DNA from: Syntrophaceae bacterium UBA6087
GTDB lineage: Bacteria > Desulfobacterota > Desulfomonilia > UBA1062
Length of the DNA: 64,000 nucleotides
NCBI GenBank assembly: GCA_002448235.1
Contig: DIXF01000001.1
Location: forward strand, 463,042 to 527,041
Direction of reading: 5' to 3'
Made by a program: the position numbers and the translations under genes. The notes under the pieces are model-generated. The model was not told where the DNA came from and searched no databases. It was given only the letters and a program-made list of their open reading frames with translations. Below are positions 49,980 to 58,739 of the stretch, one piece after another. The number at the start of each line of letters is the position of its first letter. The stretch's first letter is position 1.

Positions 49980-50045
49980 CGAGCGCCACCAAGGCCCATT
50001 GACAGACGACCGGCAGGAAACGCACACAAGGGACGTTCGCGGTCT

Positions 50046-50750
50046 TTAGCGGATAAGATTCTTGACCTTTGTCCCTTCCATGATGATGCCTTTCTGTTTT
50101 GCACCGGAAACGTCGAGGCCCTGGGCGAGGGTGAGGGTGAGATCGACCTTATCGAGCACGGCGTCCTTCATCTGCACGTTTTCCAGAGTAGAAGCCATGA
50201 ATGAGGCCGAGGTGAGGTTCGATTTGTTGAAGGAAGTCTTGATGAAGCGGGTCAGCCCCAGGTTGGCTTCCGTTAAGGTGCAGTTATCAAGGATGCAGGA
50301 TTCGACGGTGCAGAACAGCACCTTTGCGCCTTCCAGATTCGCGTCGGTCAGGTTCAGATCCTTCAAAGTGGAATAGAGGATAACCGCTCCCGAAAGTCTT
50401 GCCTTGGTCATGTCCAGCCCTGAGAATACGACCCTGACAAAGTGACTGTCTATGGCGGTGAGCCGCGTCAGGATGCAGGAGCTTAAGTCCATGTCCTTCA
50501 ACGTCACTTCCGTGAGATGGGCGCCTGAAAAATCCGTCTTGTTGAAGATCGCCCCCTCGAACATAACCCGCTCAAGGTGGGATTCCTGGAAATTCGTGCC
50601 GGTGAGGTTCGTGTTCCTTAAATCGGAACCCCTCAGGTTCGCCCCGCCAAGATCGAGCTCGCTCAGATCAAGGCCGTGCAGGTCTTCGCTCTCAACGGGC
50701 TGTCCGTTCGATACAGCGTCAAAAAGTGATTGTCTGTCGTATACGGGCAT
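50046..50750 (-). CDS. Pentapeptide-repeat protein
   Basis: A 234-residue cytoplasmic protein made mostly of A(D/N)LxX pentapeptide repeats (LDLSELDLGGANLRGSDLRN, GTNFQESHLERVMFEGAIFN and so on) from about residue 20 to 225, which fold as a right-handed quadrilateral beta-helix. Function unknown; related folds bind DNA gyrase or act as scaffolds. Its ATG overlaps the stop of the FapA-like gene (TAATG), so it is translated with that gene. Confidence 0.92.
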   Translation of the reverse strand: MPVYDRQSLFDAVSNGQPVESEDLHGLDLSELDLGGANLRGSDLRNTNLTGTNFQESHLERVMFEGAIFNKTDFSGAHLTEVTLKDMDLSSCILTRLTAIDSHFVRVVFSGLDMTKARLSGAVILYSTLKDLNLTDANLEGAKVLFCTVESCILDNCTLTEANLGLTRFIKTSFNKSNLTSASFMASTLENVQMKDAVLDKVDLTLTLAQGLDVSGAKQKGIIMEGTKVKNLIR

Positions 50751-52285
50751 TACTCGGACTCCAGATATCCCTTGATCTCGGGGAGCATGACGAATTCCGA
50801 TTCCGCAATGGATCCTTCTTTCAGAGAGAACTGGACCTGTCTCTTCATCTGCTGGATTTCCAGCTTCGCTTTTCCGATCATAATCTTCGTGCCTTCGTTT
50901 GCCGCTCCCTCGATGTAGATGTTCCCCGCGAATATCGTGTTGATCCTGTCGGTGAGCTCACGGAACCGTGTGTCTTTTTGAATGAGCGTATGCCTGATGG
51001 TATCGACTGCGCTCAATATTTTTTCATAGAGATGCTGCTGCGGCGGAGAAAGCTGGCTTTGTCCCTTGATGGCCCTGAGCTTTGCGATGGACGCCTGGAA
51101 TTTGAGAAAGTCGCCTATCTTTTCAATTATCTCGTCTTTGTACTGTTCCCGCTCGCTGTTGAGGAGAGGATTATGCCCGATGGTGAGGTCGGTATCGATC
51201 GGGTTTGAAGCGGTCCCGAGGGTATGGCAGTATATCCATGCCTCGGAAGAGACCATTCCTCCCGAGATCCATCCGTTTGGGCTTCTGACGATCACGGGGC
51301 CCGCTGCAGTGACCTCGCTGCTCCGTATATAATCATCCACGATGATCTCTTTCTTGGCGCTCAAGACGGCATCCTGGATGAATTTCGCGTGAATAGAGCC
51401 CTGGGCGGATATATGGGCCTTTTCCTGGCCGAGGATTCCCCCGGCGATCTTGATATCTCCGCCGGCTTCTATGAGCACCCGTCCCACGCTCATTGCAATG
51501 GTCACGTCTTCCGCTGCATGGATCTCGTAGCCGTCGCCCACTTCTCCGTTGACGACCACCGAACCGTTGAAGCGAATGTTCCCCGTGGAAGAATCGACCA
51601 TGTCCACTACATACACCGGCTCGACGATTATCTCGGGGTCCATCCAGACCACCATGCCGTCGATAGCGGCAACGAGCTTTGTCCCGTTGTCTATGACCTC
51701 GGTGCCTTTTCCCGGAGGAAGCTTCGCCGCTGCGCCCAGCTTCCCGTGGACCTCCTCTCCCTTGACGGTCCTGCCCATCTTCCCTTCCTCGGGAGGGATG
51801 AGCTCGCACAGAATGTCTCCCTTTTTAACATTCTGGATAAGGTCCATATCCTTGAAATTAACCCTGCCGCTCGAATCCTCGTGGAGTTTTACCCGTTTTC
51901 CTTCTTTACTGAAGTGGTATTTGACACAGCCGTCTTTCCCATCGCCGGATTTCTCGCCCTTTGCAACGGTGACCCATTTATTCAGAATCAGCTCATCGGA
52001 GACCCGGTGGAGCGCATCGTTCCATACTCCGTAATTCACTCCGGCGTCCTTGAGAGCCTCCTCGAGATCGAGCACACCGATAGCGCTGAGCTCTTCTGCG
52101 ATGGGCGTGACCTTTATGCTTGCAACGAGGCCACCCTCGGTAATGCTGACTTCGACCTTGTAGTCTTTCTCCACACAATCAGGTTCGGTACCTGCAAAAA
52201 AAAACTTTAGATGCGCCGTATTAATAAGGAGAAAGGTGCCGATGCCAAACACGGAAGCATTAAAGGGGGATTTCTCTTGACTCAT
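50750..52285 (-). CDS. FapA-like polymer-forming protein (DUF342)
   Basis: A 511-residue protein with a central FapA beta-helix. Recognisable stretches are GDILCELIPPEEGKMGRTVK, LPPGKGTEVIDNGTKLVAAI, GNIRFNGSVVVNGEVGDGYE, and repeated VTIAMSVGRVLIEAGGDIKI with AGGILGQEKAHISAQGSIHA. A coiled-coil helix (about 420-455) and a short end domain follow. FapA-type proteins are bacterial, often linked to cell envelope or motility functions, with no proven enzyme activity. The open frame extends to 52546, but the divergent methyltransferase starts at 52346, so MSQEKSP at 52285 is chosen. Confidence 0.87.
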   Translation of the reverse strand: MSQEKSPFNASVFGIGTFLLINTAHLKFFFAGTEPDCVEKDYKVEVSITEGGLVASIKVTPIAEELSAIGVLDLEEALKDAGVNYGVWNDALHRVSDELILNKWVTVAKGEKSGDGKDGCVKYHFSKEGKRVKLHEDSSGRVNFKDMDLIQNVKKGDILCELIPPEEGKMGRTVKGEEVHGKLGAAAKLPPGKGTEVIDNGTKLVAAIDGMVVWMDPEIIVEPVYVVDMVDSSTGNIRFNGSVVVNGEVGDGYEIHAAEDVTIAMSVGRVLIEAGGDIKIAGGILGQEKAHISAQGSIHAKFIQDAVLSAKKEIIVDDYIRSSEVTAAGPVIVRSPNGWISGGMVSSEAWIYCHTLGTASNPIDTDLTIGHNPLLNSEREQYKDEIIEKIGDFLKFQASIAKLRAIKGQSQLSPPQQHLYEKILSAVDTIRHTLIQKDTRFRELTDRINTIFAGNIYIEGAANEGTKIMIGKAKLEIQQMKRQVQFSLKEGSIAESEFVMLPEIKGYLESE

Positions 52286-52345
52286 CGCCCGGCTTTCATT
52301 ACTTTTTTCTCCATTCCACGTTCTTAAGAAAAGGCAGGCTCCCTC

Positions 52346-53005
52346 ATGAAGATCGAAGATGTGGCAGCAATGGATATCAAGGGCTTCCTCGACCATGAGG
52401 AAGGGATGCAGCTGTACAGAACCGCTTTGGAGGCAGGCGCGAAAGGCCCGTGCCTCGAAATCGGAGGGTACTGCGGAAAATCGACCGTGTACCTCGGGCT
52501 CGGGTGCAAGGCCAACGGCGGGGTGCTCTTCTCCATAGACCACCACCGCGGATCGGAGGAGCAGCAGCCGGGGCAGGAGTACTTCGATCCCGAGCTCTTC
52601 GATGCATCTTCCGGGAGGGTGGACACCTTCCGGCTTTTCCGCAAGGCCATCGAGGAAGCGTCTCTCGAGGATACCGTCGTGCCCATCGTCTCCTCGTCTT
52701 CAGTAACGGCGAGGATGTGGTCCACGCGCTTGAGCATGGTCTTCATAGACGGCGGACACAGCTATCCCACGGTGTTCACGGATTATACGTCGTGGATGCC
52801 GCATATCATGCCGGGCGGCTTCCTTGCGATCCACGATCTTTTTCCCGACCCGAAGGACGGAGGCCAGGCGCCGTATTACATGTACCGGCTCGCGGTCAAA
52901 TCGGGGCTGTTCGTAGAGATGCCGGGAGTCAAGACGCTGGGAGTCCTGAAGCGGCTTGAGACGGGTGCGGTGCCGGAAGCGATCCGTGCTTTACGCGACT
53001 GGTAG
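52346..53005 (+). CDS. Class I SAM-dependent methyltransferase (Methyltransf_24 type)
   Basis: A 219-residue methyltransferase. The cofactor motif is KGPCLEIGGYCGKSTVYLGL (residues 33-52); the acidic strand end is LFSIDHHRGSEEQQ, and the FIDGGHSYPTVFTDYTSW segment (near 132) is typical of the Methyltransf_24 or cephalosporin-hydroxylase-like group. Its 3' end overlaps the convergent radical SAM gene by 15 bp. It probably modifies a metabolite or glycan made by the neighbouring leftward operon. Confidence 0.87.
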   Translation: MKIEDVAAMDIKGFLDHEEGMQLYRTALEAGAKGPCLEIGGYCGKSTVYLGLGCKANGGVLFSIDHHRGSEEQQPGQEYFDPELFDASSGRVDTFRLFRKAIEEASLEDTVVPIVSSSSVTARMWSTRLSMVFIDGGHSYPTVFTDYTSWMPHIMPGGFLAIHDLFPDPKDGGQAPYYMYRLAVKSGLFVEMPGVKTLGVLKRLETGAVPEAIRALRDW

Positions 53006-54580
53006 CTCGTCGACGTTCCGGTTATGGGTCCAGAAGAGGCGTACGCTCCCGTTGACCGCTTCGCACTTGAGGTAGCCCGCATCCATGAGAGTCTTGATCG
53101 TCCAGGAGACGAACGGGTAGTCGCCGCCTATTTCTGAAGCGACATTCGATGCGAAGAGCGCGACCGGGTCGGCCACAGGGGCGGCGGAGCAGCACATCTC
53201 CTCGATGATGTCTTCGCTTAAGAGCTTGAAGATGAAGTTCATCCTCTTCTTGCCTTCCACGAGGAGCTCCTCGTGCGGGGTGCACTGCTTTTTTTCGTAG
53301 CGTTTCACAACCTCCTGCCACTGGCAGTCCAGCGTATCGTCATAGACCTTCACGAAAGACACAATCTCTTCCGGGGTGATCTTGGAGGAGCATACGGTGG
53401 GGCTGTTCGCGTCATAGCGGGACCAGTCGTCGGTGAGGATCTTCAGGTCGTACTTCTCAATCTCCTCCCGTACGGTCGTACCCGGGAAGGGTGCGAGGAA
53501 GTGATAACCGTAGAATATGTCGAGCTCCCGGGCAAAACGTGAGGTGTCCTGGAGCGTCTCTTTGGTTTCTCCGGGCAGGCCCACCATGAACGAGGCATGG
53601 GTGATGATCCCCGCCTCCTTGCAGATCCGGGTGGCCTCTCTCGCCTGGTCCAGGGTGATGCCCTTCCTGATCCGCTTGAGCATCTCGGGGTTGCCCGACT
53701 CGATGCCGAAGCTGACGCTGTCGCAGCCGGCATCCTTCATGACCTCGAGTACCTCTCTGTCCACGGTGTTCACCCGGGCGAACGCGCTCCAGGCGAACGT
53801 GACGCCGCGCCTCTTGATCTCGGCGCACAGGGTCCTTACCCGCTCCTTGTTCGCCGTGAACAGGTCGTCGGCGATATTGATCCGGGTGAACCCGTACGAG
53901 AGGATATCCTCGATCTCGTCCACCACGAGCGAAGGATCCCTGAACCGCGCCTTGTATCCCACCATCTTGCGGCCGAGGCAGAAGATGCACTTATTGGGGC
54001 AGCCCCTGCTCGTGATGATGCTCACCGGGTATCCCAGGGCCAGATACCTCGATACGGGCAGGAGGTGACGGGCCGGGGTGGGGATGGTATCCAGGTTCTC
54101 GATAAGGGGCCGCTGCGGGGTGGCGAACACCTTCCCATCCTTGCGGAACGCTATCCCCTGTATCTTCTCCCACTCCTCGGGCGAGGTAAGCGCGGGAACC
54201 AGCTCGGAAAGTGTCTCTTCACCTTCGCCGATCACGATAAGGTCGATCTCCGGATAAATCTTCAGCGAGTTTTCGATATCGAAGGATACATGCGGGCCGC
54301 CCATCATGGTGACGATTTTCCGGTTGTGCTTCTTCACATCCTTGAGGATGGAGACCGCCTGGATAAAATTCATGGTGACCGCGGTGGACCCCACGGCGTC
54401 CGGGCGGAAGCTGTCCAGTGCCGCTGCAAGCTTCTCAGGGGTGTATCTGCTGACGATGAAGTCGAAGATCCTTACCTCGGCACCGGCCGCCTCGCATGCA
54501 GCTGCGACGTAGGCGAGCCCCAGAGGCGGGGAGGGCGCTTCTTCGAGAGGATAGGGCGGAGCTATGAGTGCAATTTTCAT
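52991..54580 (-). CDS. B12-binding domain radical SAM protein
   Basis: A 529-residue enzyme. The N-terminal cobalamin-binding Rossmann domain (MKIALIAPPYPLEEAPSPPL, DAVGSTAVTMNF, VTMMGGPHVSF, DLIVIGEGEETL) is joined to a radical SAM core with the cluster-binding motif SRGCPNKCIFCLG (near residue 195). A further catalytic region contains GCDSVSFGIESGNPEMLKRI. The class performs methylations or ring/carbon rearrangements on unactivated carbons. The open frame extends to 54706, but MKIALIAPP at 54580 is the standard start, 10 bp after the acyltransferase gene. Last gene of the leftward operon; substrate unknown. Confidence 0.92.
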   Translation of the reverse strand: MKIALIAPPYPLEEAPSPPLGLAYVAAACEAAGAEVRIFDFIVSRYTPEKLAAALDSFRPDAVGSTAVTMNFIQAVSILKDVKKHNRKIVTMMGGPHVSFDIENSLKIYPEIDLIVIGEGEETLSELVPALTSPEEWEKIQGIAFRKDGKVFATPQRPLIENLDTIPTPARHLLPVSRYLALGYPVSIITSRGCPNKCIFCLGRKMVGYKARFRDPSLVVDEIEDILSYGFTRINIADDLFTANKERVRTLCAEIKRRGVTFAWSAFARVNTVDREVLEVMKDAGCDSVSFGIESGNPEMLKRIRKGITLDQAREATRICKEAGIITHASFMVGLPGETKETLQDTSRFARELDIFYGYHFLAPFPGTTVREEIEKYDLKILTDDWSRYDANSPTVCSSKITPEEIVSFVKVYDDTLDCQWQEVVKRYEKKQCTPHEELLVEGKKRMNFIFKLLSEDIIEEMCCSAAPVADPVALFASNVASEIGGDYPFVSWTIKTLMDAGYLKCEAVNGSVRLFWTHNRNVDELPVA

Positions 54581-54590
54581 GGGAATATTC

Positions 54591-55313
54591 TTACAACTCT
54601 TTTTGAGGGAATACAAGCGACTTGAGCCACCCGAAGAGCGTGTTGTGCTTGAGCATGTCACGGTCGATCTCCTCGATGTCGGCCTGAAGCTTTCCCGGAT
54701 CGGCAAACCAGTCCGCCCGCGTCTTTATGGCCTGGGCAGGGTCGAGCTCCCGCAACATAACGGCGGGGTTGCCCGCGGCGATGGCGTTGGCCGGGATATC
54801 ACGGGTCACCACCGAGCCGGCGCCGATGATGCTGTTGTCCCCGATGGTCACGCCCTTGCAGACGATGGAGCTGTCGCCGATCCAGACATTGTTGCCGACG
54901 ACGATCGGCTCGCTCCTGCCGGTGTAATCGGTGCGGTCATAGATGCCGTGCCAGTCGGCATCGGTGAGGTAGACGCTACTCGCCATCATGCAGCTGTCGC
55001 CGATGGTGATGCCGGTTGCCGAGCTGATCCTCACGCCCGGGCAGATGAGAGCGTAGTTTCCGATGGAGATGAAGCCTTTGCCTTTTTCCGCGCCCCAGAC
55101 CGTGAGCCTCACGTTATGGTCCGAGGTGGTGATCACGTTGGCGAAGTCGCCTAAGTCGATGGGTCCCCCGAACACATTGACGTGCCAGGGCTTCATGAAG
55201 GTGCAGCCCCTGCCCAGGTGTCTGAATTGGGGCCTCAGGAAATGCTCGGCATACCAGTCGCGGAAGAGCAGATCGAGTTTCTTGATGTAGTACGGTCTAT
55301 AATCCTTGATCAA
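54591..55313 (-). CDS. Left-handed beta-helix (hexapeptide) O-acyltransferase
   Basis: A 240-residue acyltransferase of the LbetaH class. Hexapeptide repeats run from about 75 to 185 (FISIGNYALICPGVRISSAT, ITIGDSCMMASSVYLTDADW, IVVGNNVWIGDSSIVCKGVT, IGDNSIIGAGSVVTRDIPAN). The catalytic His is likely in DADWHGI. Similar enzymes acetylate sugars of polysaccharides. Overlaps the preceding gene by 4 bp. Confidence 0.92.
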   Translation of the reverse strand: MIKDYRPYYIKKLDLLFRDWYAEHFLRPQFRHLGRGCTFMKPWHVNVFGGPIDLGDFANVITTSDHNVRLTVWGAEKGKGFISIGNYALICPGVRISSATGITIGDSCMMASSVYLTDADWHGIYDRTDYTGRSEPIVVGNNVWIGDSSIVCKGVTIGDNSIIGAGSVVTRDIPANAIAAGNPAVMLRELDPAQAIKTRADWFADPGKLQADIEEIDRDMLKHNTLFGWLKSLVFPQKEL

Positions 55314-56449
55314 CGATATTCAGCCCTTATATCTTGTATGTCCGAGTAGAACGCGTCCTTGATGCTGAAGATGGGATGCCTTTTCTTGAGGAAGTGATAC
55401 ATGTGCGATTTTTGCCCTTCCTGCCAGAAAGAGTGGTTGAAGAGCTGGAACGCGGGGGTGATGCGGTAGAGCGCGTCCGCTGCCATCATGACCGCCGCAT
55501 TGGTCCAGGTGAGTTTTTCCTCGGGCCAGATGACCATGTCCGGGAAGGTGTAGCCGCAGTAGTAGCTTCCGTCTTCATATCTCTTGTCCAATATCCACGA
55601 AAGGATCGTCTCTGCAAGCTCATTTTCGCCCATCGCAGCGAGCGAGATGACGAGCTCGGAGGTTTCCGCCATGGTTATCCAGGGGTTGTCGGATACGCAC
55701 CGCACGCCTAAGTTTTCCACGACGAATTTGTTCCAGAAGCGGTCGATACGCTTTTTCGCCTCGTTGTTGGTCATGGCGCCGCAGAGCACCGGATAGAACC
55801 AGTCCATGGAAAAGCGCGACTTGCTCTTGTTGAAGAGATAGCTCCGGTAGCAGATGGCCTCTTCGAGCCTTTTGAGTGCGGCCTGCCAGGCGGGCCTGCT
55901 CTCTCCGAGGAGAAGTGCGAGCACCAGCGCGCACTTGAGGCTCATGTACGTCGAGCTCGATCCTGTCAGCAGGCTCATCGGGTCGATGGTGCCCTGGGGG
56001 CTCTTCGCCCAGAAGATCTCTCCTCCGGGCCCCTGCAGGGAGACGGCAAAGTCGACGCCTGCGCTCACCGTGGGCCAGATGAATTCGAGGAATGCCCGGT
56101 CCTGGGTGATGAGGTAGTAGTGGAACACCCCTACGGCGATATACGACGAGTGGTTCGATTCCCGCGTCATGTCCTGCGGCACGCCGTTCATATACGACGA
56201 ATACCAGCCTCCGTCCTCGAGCTGAACGGATGCGAGCCATTCGAAGGCGCGCCTGGCTTCTTCCAGATATCCGCCGATGGACAGGCCGATAGCGGCCTCC
56301 ACGTGGTCCCAGGGATCGGTCTTTCCCCCGGTGTGCCAGGGGATCTCGCCTGTCGGAAGCTGCGTTGAAGCGATTGCCGATGCCAGGGTGTCTATCTCGA
56401 CCGAATGGGAAAGAGTGCGGTAATGGAGTTCAGGATCCATAGTGTTCAC
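55310..56449 (-). CDS. Alpha/alpha-toroid protein (prenyltransferase-like repeat fold)
   Basis: A 379-residue protein with the repeated helix-turn pattern of six-hairpin or terpene-cyclase-like toroids, for example LPTGEIPWHTGGKTDPWDHV, LASVQLEDGGWYSSYMNGVP and LDKRYEDGSYYCGYTFPDMV, with conserved DGGW/DGS turns. It may bind or hydrolyse a glycan or a prenyl-linked intermediate. The genes on both sides (GT4, methyltransferase, acyltransferase) make a glycan or glycolipid role likely. It overlaps the methyltransferase gene by 20 bp and the acyltransferase gene by 4 bp. Confidence 0.75.
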   Translation of the reverse strand: MNTMDPELHYRTLSHSVEIDTLASAIASTQLPTGEIPWHTGGKTDPWDHVEAAIGLSIGGYLEEARRAFEWLASVQLEDGGWYSSYMNGVPQDMTRESNHSSYIAVGVFHYYLITQDRAFLEFIWPTVSAGVDFAVSLQGPGGEIFWAKSPQGTIDPMSLLTGSSSTYMSLKCALVLALLLGESRPAWQAALKRLEEAICYRSYLFNKSKSRFSMDWFYPVLCGAMTNNEAKKRIDRFWNKFVVENLGVRCVSDNPWITMAETSELVISLAAMGENELAETILSWILDKRYEDGSYYCGYTFPDMVIWPEEKLTWTNAAVMMAADALYRITPAFQLFNHSFWQEGQKSHMYHFLKKRHPIFSIKDAFYSDIQDIRAEYR

Positions 56450-57155
56450 CTTTCTTCAGGTAAAGTACAATACTCTTTGAAATGAGAGGATTCAAGGTTT
56501 TATCGAGTGCCCTGGTCAGGAGCGGCTTTTTCATGATGTCCCAGACGAGAAACCGGTGATAGAGCTTGACCGCAGGATGCTCGTCGTTCTTGTGGCCGAC
56601 TGCGCACTTGAGCCACCAGTACGGACTGTGAAGCGAATGGGCCCAGCCGCTTTCCAGGCATTTTGTCCCGGCGCTTTCGAGGATGCCGACGAGCTCTTTC
56701 TTTTTGAATATCCTGATGTGGCCGCCCTCTTCGTTATGGTAATCGTGCGACAACGCCCAGCAGATCCGTTCGGGCAGATACCGGGGCACGCTCACCACCA
56801 GAGACTTGCCCGCTTTGAGCACCCGGACGATCTCGTTTACGGCCTTCAGGTGGTCGGGGATATGCTCCAGCACCTCGGAGCAGATGACCACGTCAAAGCT
56901 TTCGTCCTTGAAGGGGAGCCTGGTGATGTCGCTGACGCTCAACAGCTTGATGCCGCCGCCGTCTTCGGCCTCGTGGATCATGCAGTCGAGCGTCCTGTTG
57001 GCCGTGCCTGCATCTTTCTTGCTCATATCGATGCCCACCACGTGGACATCCCGGAAGCGGAAGGCCCGGCCCAAGTGGCGGCCCGAGCCGCACCCCGCGT
57101 CGAGCACCCAGGAACCGGGGGGGAGATCGAGCTTCGAAAAATCAACAGTGAGCAT
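56430..57155 (-). CDS. Class I SAM-dependent methyltransferase (Methyltransf_11)
   Basis: A 241-residue methyltransferase: motif I GSWVLDAGCGSGRHLGRAFR (residues 15-34), motif II region VHVVGIDMSKKD, and the DVVICSEVLEHIPDHLKAVN segment (near 106) with the usual E-V-LEH signature. Start ATG at 57155 (MLTVDFSKLD) overlaps the end of the glycosyltransferase gene; a TTG one codon upstream is less likely. Belongs to the leftward operon. Confidence 0.92.
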   Translation of the reverse strand: MLTVDFSKLDLPPGSWVLDAGCGSGRHLGRAFRFRDVHVVGIDMSKKDAGTANRTLDCMIHEAEDGGGIKLLSVSDITRLPFKDESFDVVICSEVLEHIPDHLKAVNEIVRVLKAGKSLVVSVPRYLPERICWALSHDYHNEEGGHIRIFKKKELVGILESAGTKCLESGWAHSLHSPYWWLKCAVGHKNDEHPAVKLYHRFLVWDIMKKPLLTRALDKTLNPLISKSIVLYLKKGEHYGS

Positions 57156-58428
57156 CAATTGCCTCTCTATAGACGGCCACCACCTGCTTTGCCGTGTTCT
57201 GCCAGGTGAAAAGCTTCTTTACCCTTTCATAGCCTGCATCCGCAAGTCGCGCCCGCTTTTCGGGATTGTCCAGGAGGTCTATGATGGCTGCTTCCAGTAC
57301 CGATGCATCGCCGGGACGGACCAGGATACCCGCGTCGCCGACCACCTCGGGCAAAGCCCCGCCCGTAGTGCTGATCACCGGGACCCTGCACGCCATCGCT
57401 TCTCCGGCGGGCAGGCCGAACCCTTCATAAATCGAGGGCACCACCGCCATGGTGGCTCTGGCATAGTAGGTCGCGAAGTCTTCGTCCGGTATGCGTCCTG
57501 TGAAGGTGATGAATTCATGGGCGTTCAAACTTCTCACGAGGTTCTCGATGACGCCGTTTTCCTTGGGCTTTCCGATGACCGTGAGCCTGATGTCGCGTTT
57601 TTTCCTGATGGAATGCATTGCCTCTATGAGGTAGCGCAGTCCTTTGAGGGGCGTATCCGCGCTGTTGGTGACCATGATCCGGTTTTCTTCCCGTTTGACG
57701 CCGTCTACGGGGTGGAAGATATCCGTGTTGATGCCGTTTGCCACCACCCGGAACTTATAGGGCGGGATGGCGAATTCCTTGCTGATGTCTTCCTTGGAAG
57801 CCTCGGAGACCGTGATGATGTGAGAGAGCTTCCGCGAGACCCGTTTCTGCATATTGATGAACGAATACCACCGCAGGACTTTGAGCTTTTTCCACCAGAC
57901 CTTCATGGACCGGACTTCGACGTCTCGGTCAACGGTCATGGGGTGGTGGATGGTGGCAACCGTCGGGACCCCGGCTGCCTGCACGCCCAGGATGCCGTAG
58001 GCAAGGCACTGGTTGTCGTGAAAGATGTCGTAGTTATGGGCATTTTTCCGCATGAAGTCCCAGACGCGCAGGCCCGAGGTAAAGGGCTCAGGAAACCCCC
58101 CGCTGGAGACTCCGAGCCATTCGAGGAGGTTGACCGGGGACTTGAGCTCGGACAGGCTCGGCACCCGGAACAGGTCGTCCGGGTTGTAGAGGTCGAGGCT
58201 CGGGAGCTTGTGAAGGGTAATGTCGTCATCGAGGACGGGATACGGAGGGCCGGATGCGACGTCGACCTTATGTCCCAGGTCGGCCAGGGCCCTGCTGAGC
58301 CTCCTGGTGTATACCCCCTGGCCTCCGCACGTTGGATTCCCGCGGTAGGTAAAGAGGCAGATTCTTAATGGACGATCCGAACCGAGTAACGCACCACTGC
58401 TGTTCTTGCCCTTATTATGCGCTGCCAT
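57142..58428 (-). CDS. Family 4 glycosyltransferase
   Basis: A 428-residue GT-B glycosyltransferase. The N-terminal acceptor domain (LRICLFTYRGNPTCGGQGVY) has the GGQG loop. The C-terminal donor domain contains VVANGINTDIFHPVDGVKRE, VTNSADTPLKGLRYLIEAM and the retaining-GT E-x7-E motif in YEGFGLPAGEAMACRVPVIS. First gene of the leftward operon, whose products probably build and decorate a glycan or glycosylated metabolite. Confidence 0.93.
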   Translation of the reverse strand: MAAHNKGKNSSGALLGSDRPLRICLFTYRGNPTCGGQGVYTRRLSRALADLGHKVDVASGPPYPVLDDDITLHKLPSLDLYNPDDLFRVPSLSELKSPVNLLEWLGVSSGGFPEPFTSGLRVWDFMRKNAHNYDIFHDNQCLAYGILGVQAAGVPTVATIHHPMTVDRDVEVRSMKVWWKKLKVLRWYSFINMQKRVSRKLSHIITVSEASKEDISKEFAIPPYKFRVVANGINTDIFHPVDGVKREENRIMVTNSADTPLKGLRYLIEAMHSIRKKRDIRLTVIGKPKENGVIENLVRSLNAHEFITFTGRIPDEDFATYYARATMAVVPSIYEGFGLPAGEAMACRVPVISTTGGALPEVVGDAGILVRPGDASVLEAAIIDLLDNPEKRARLADAGYERVKKLFTWQNTAKQVVAVYREAIDAHC

Positions 58429-58739
58429 TTCAATGAACGTTCCTTTTGTCAGAAATGTTGGTGCAATTTATTGTCCCCTAAGAAGAGGCATTTCAATTTA
58501 CCAATGATGGAGGAATAAATCAATGATAATTAAAAGAATAATGCATCCAAAGTTCTTTTAAAGAGAAGGGTAGGGTAAGCCGGGATGCATCGAAGCCGTC
58601 AACGAAAGGCCCGGAACTCTCTTTCTGCCCCTGGTGAATAATCAAAAAAAGGAGAAAGATTCTTTCTTCAATGGGTAATGATCTTTCTTTGTAATCCTGG
58701 TATTAGTAGAACACAGTTTGTGGAATCAGAGGGGCGTTC
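58429..58739. other. Intergenic region between divergent operons
   Basis: About 310 bp, AT-rich at 58440-58560, between the leftward glycosyltransferase operon and the rightward exporter, so it should carry promoters for both. No repeat or gene seen. Confidence 0.4.

Noticed and set aside
53597..54625. Plus-strand open frame of 342 codons
   Set aside because: Antisense to the B12-radical SAM gene, which has the CxxxCxxC motif and cobalamin domain.
56806..58368. Plus-strand open frame of 520 codons
   Set aside because: Antisense to the methyltransferase and GT4 genes, which have clear motifs and overlapping starts and stops.
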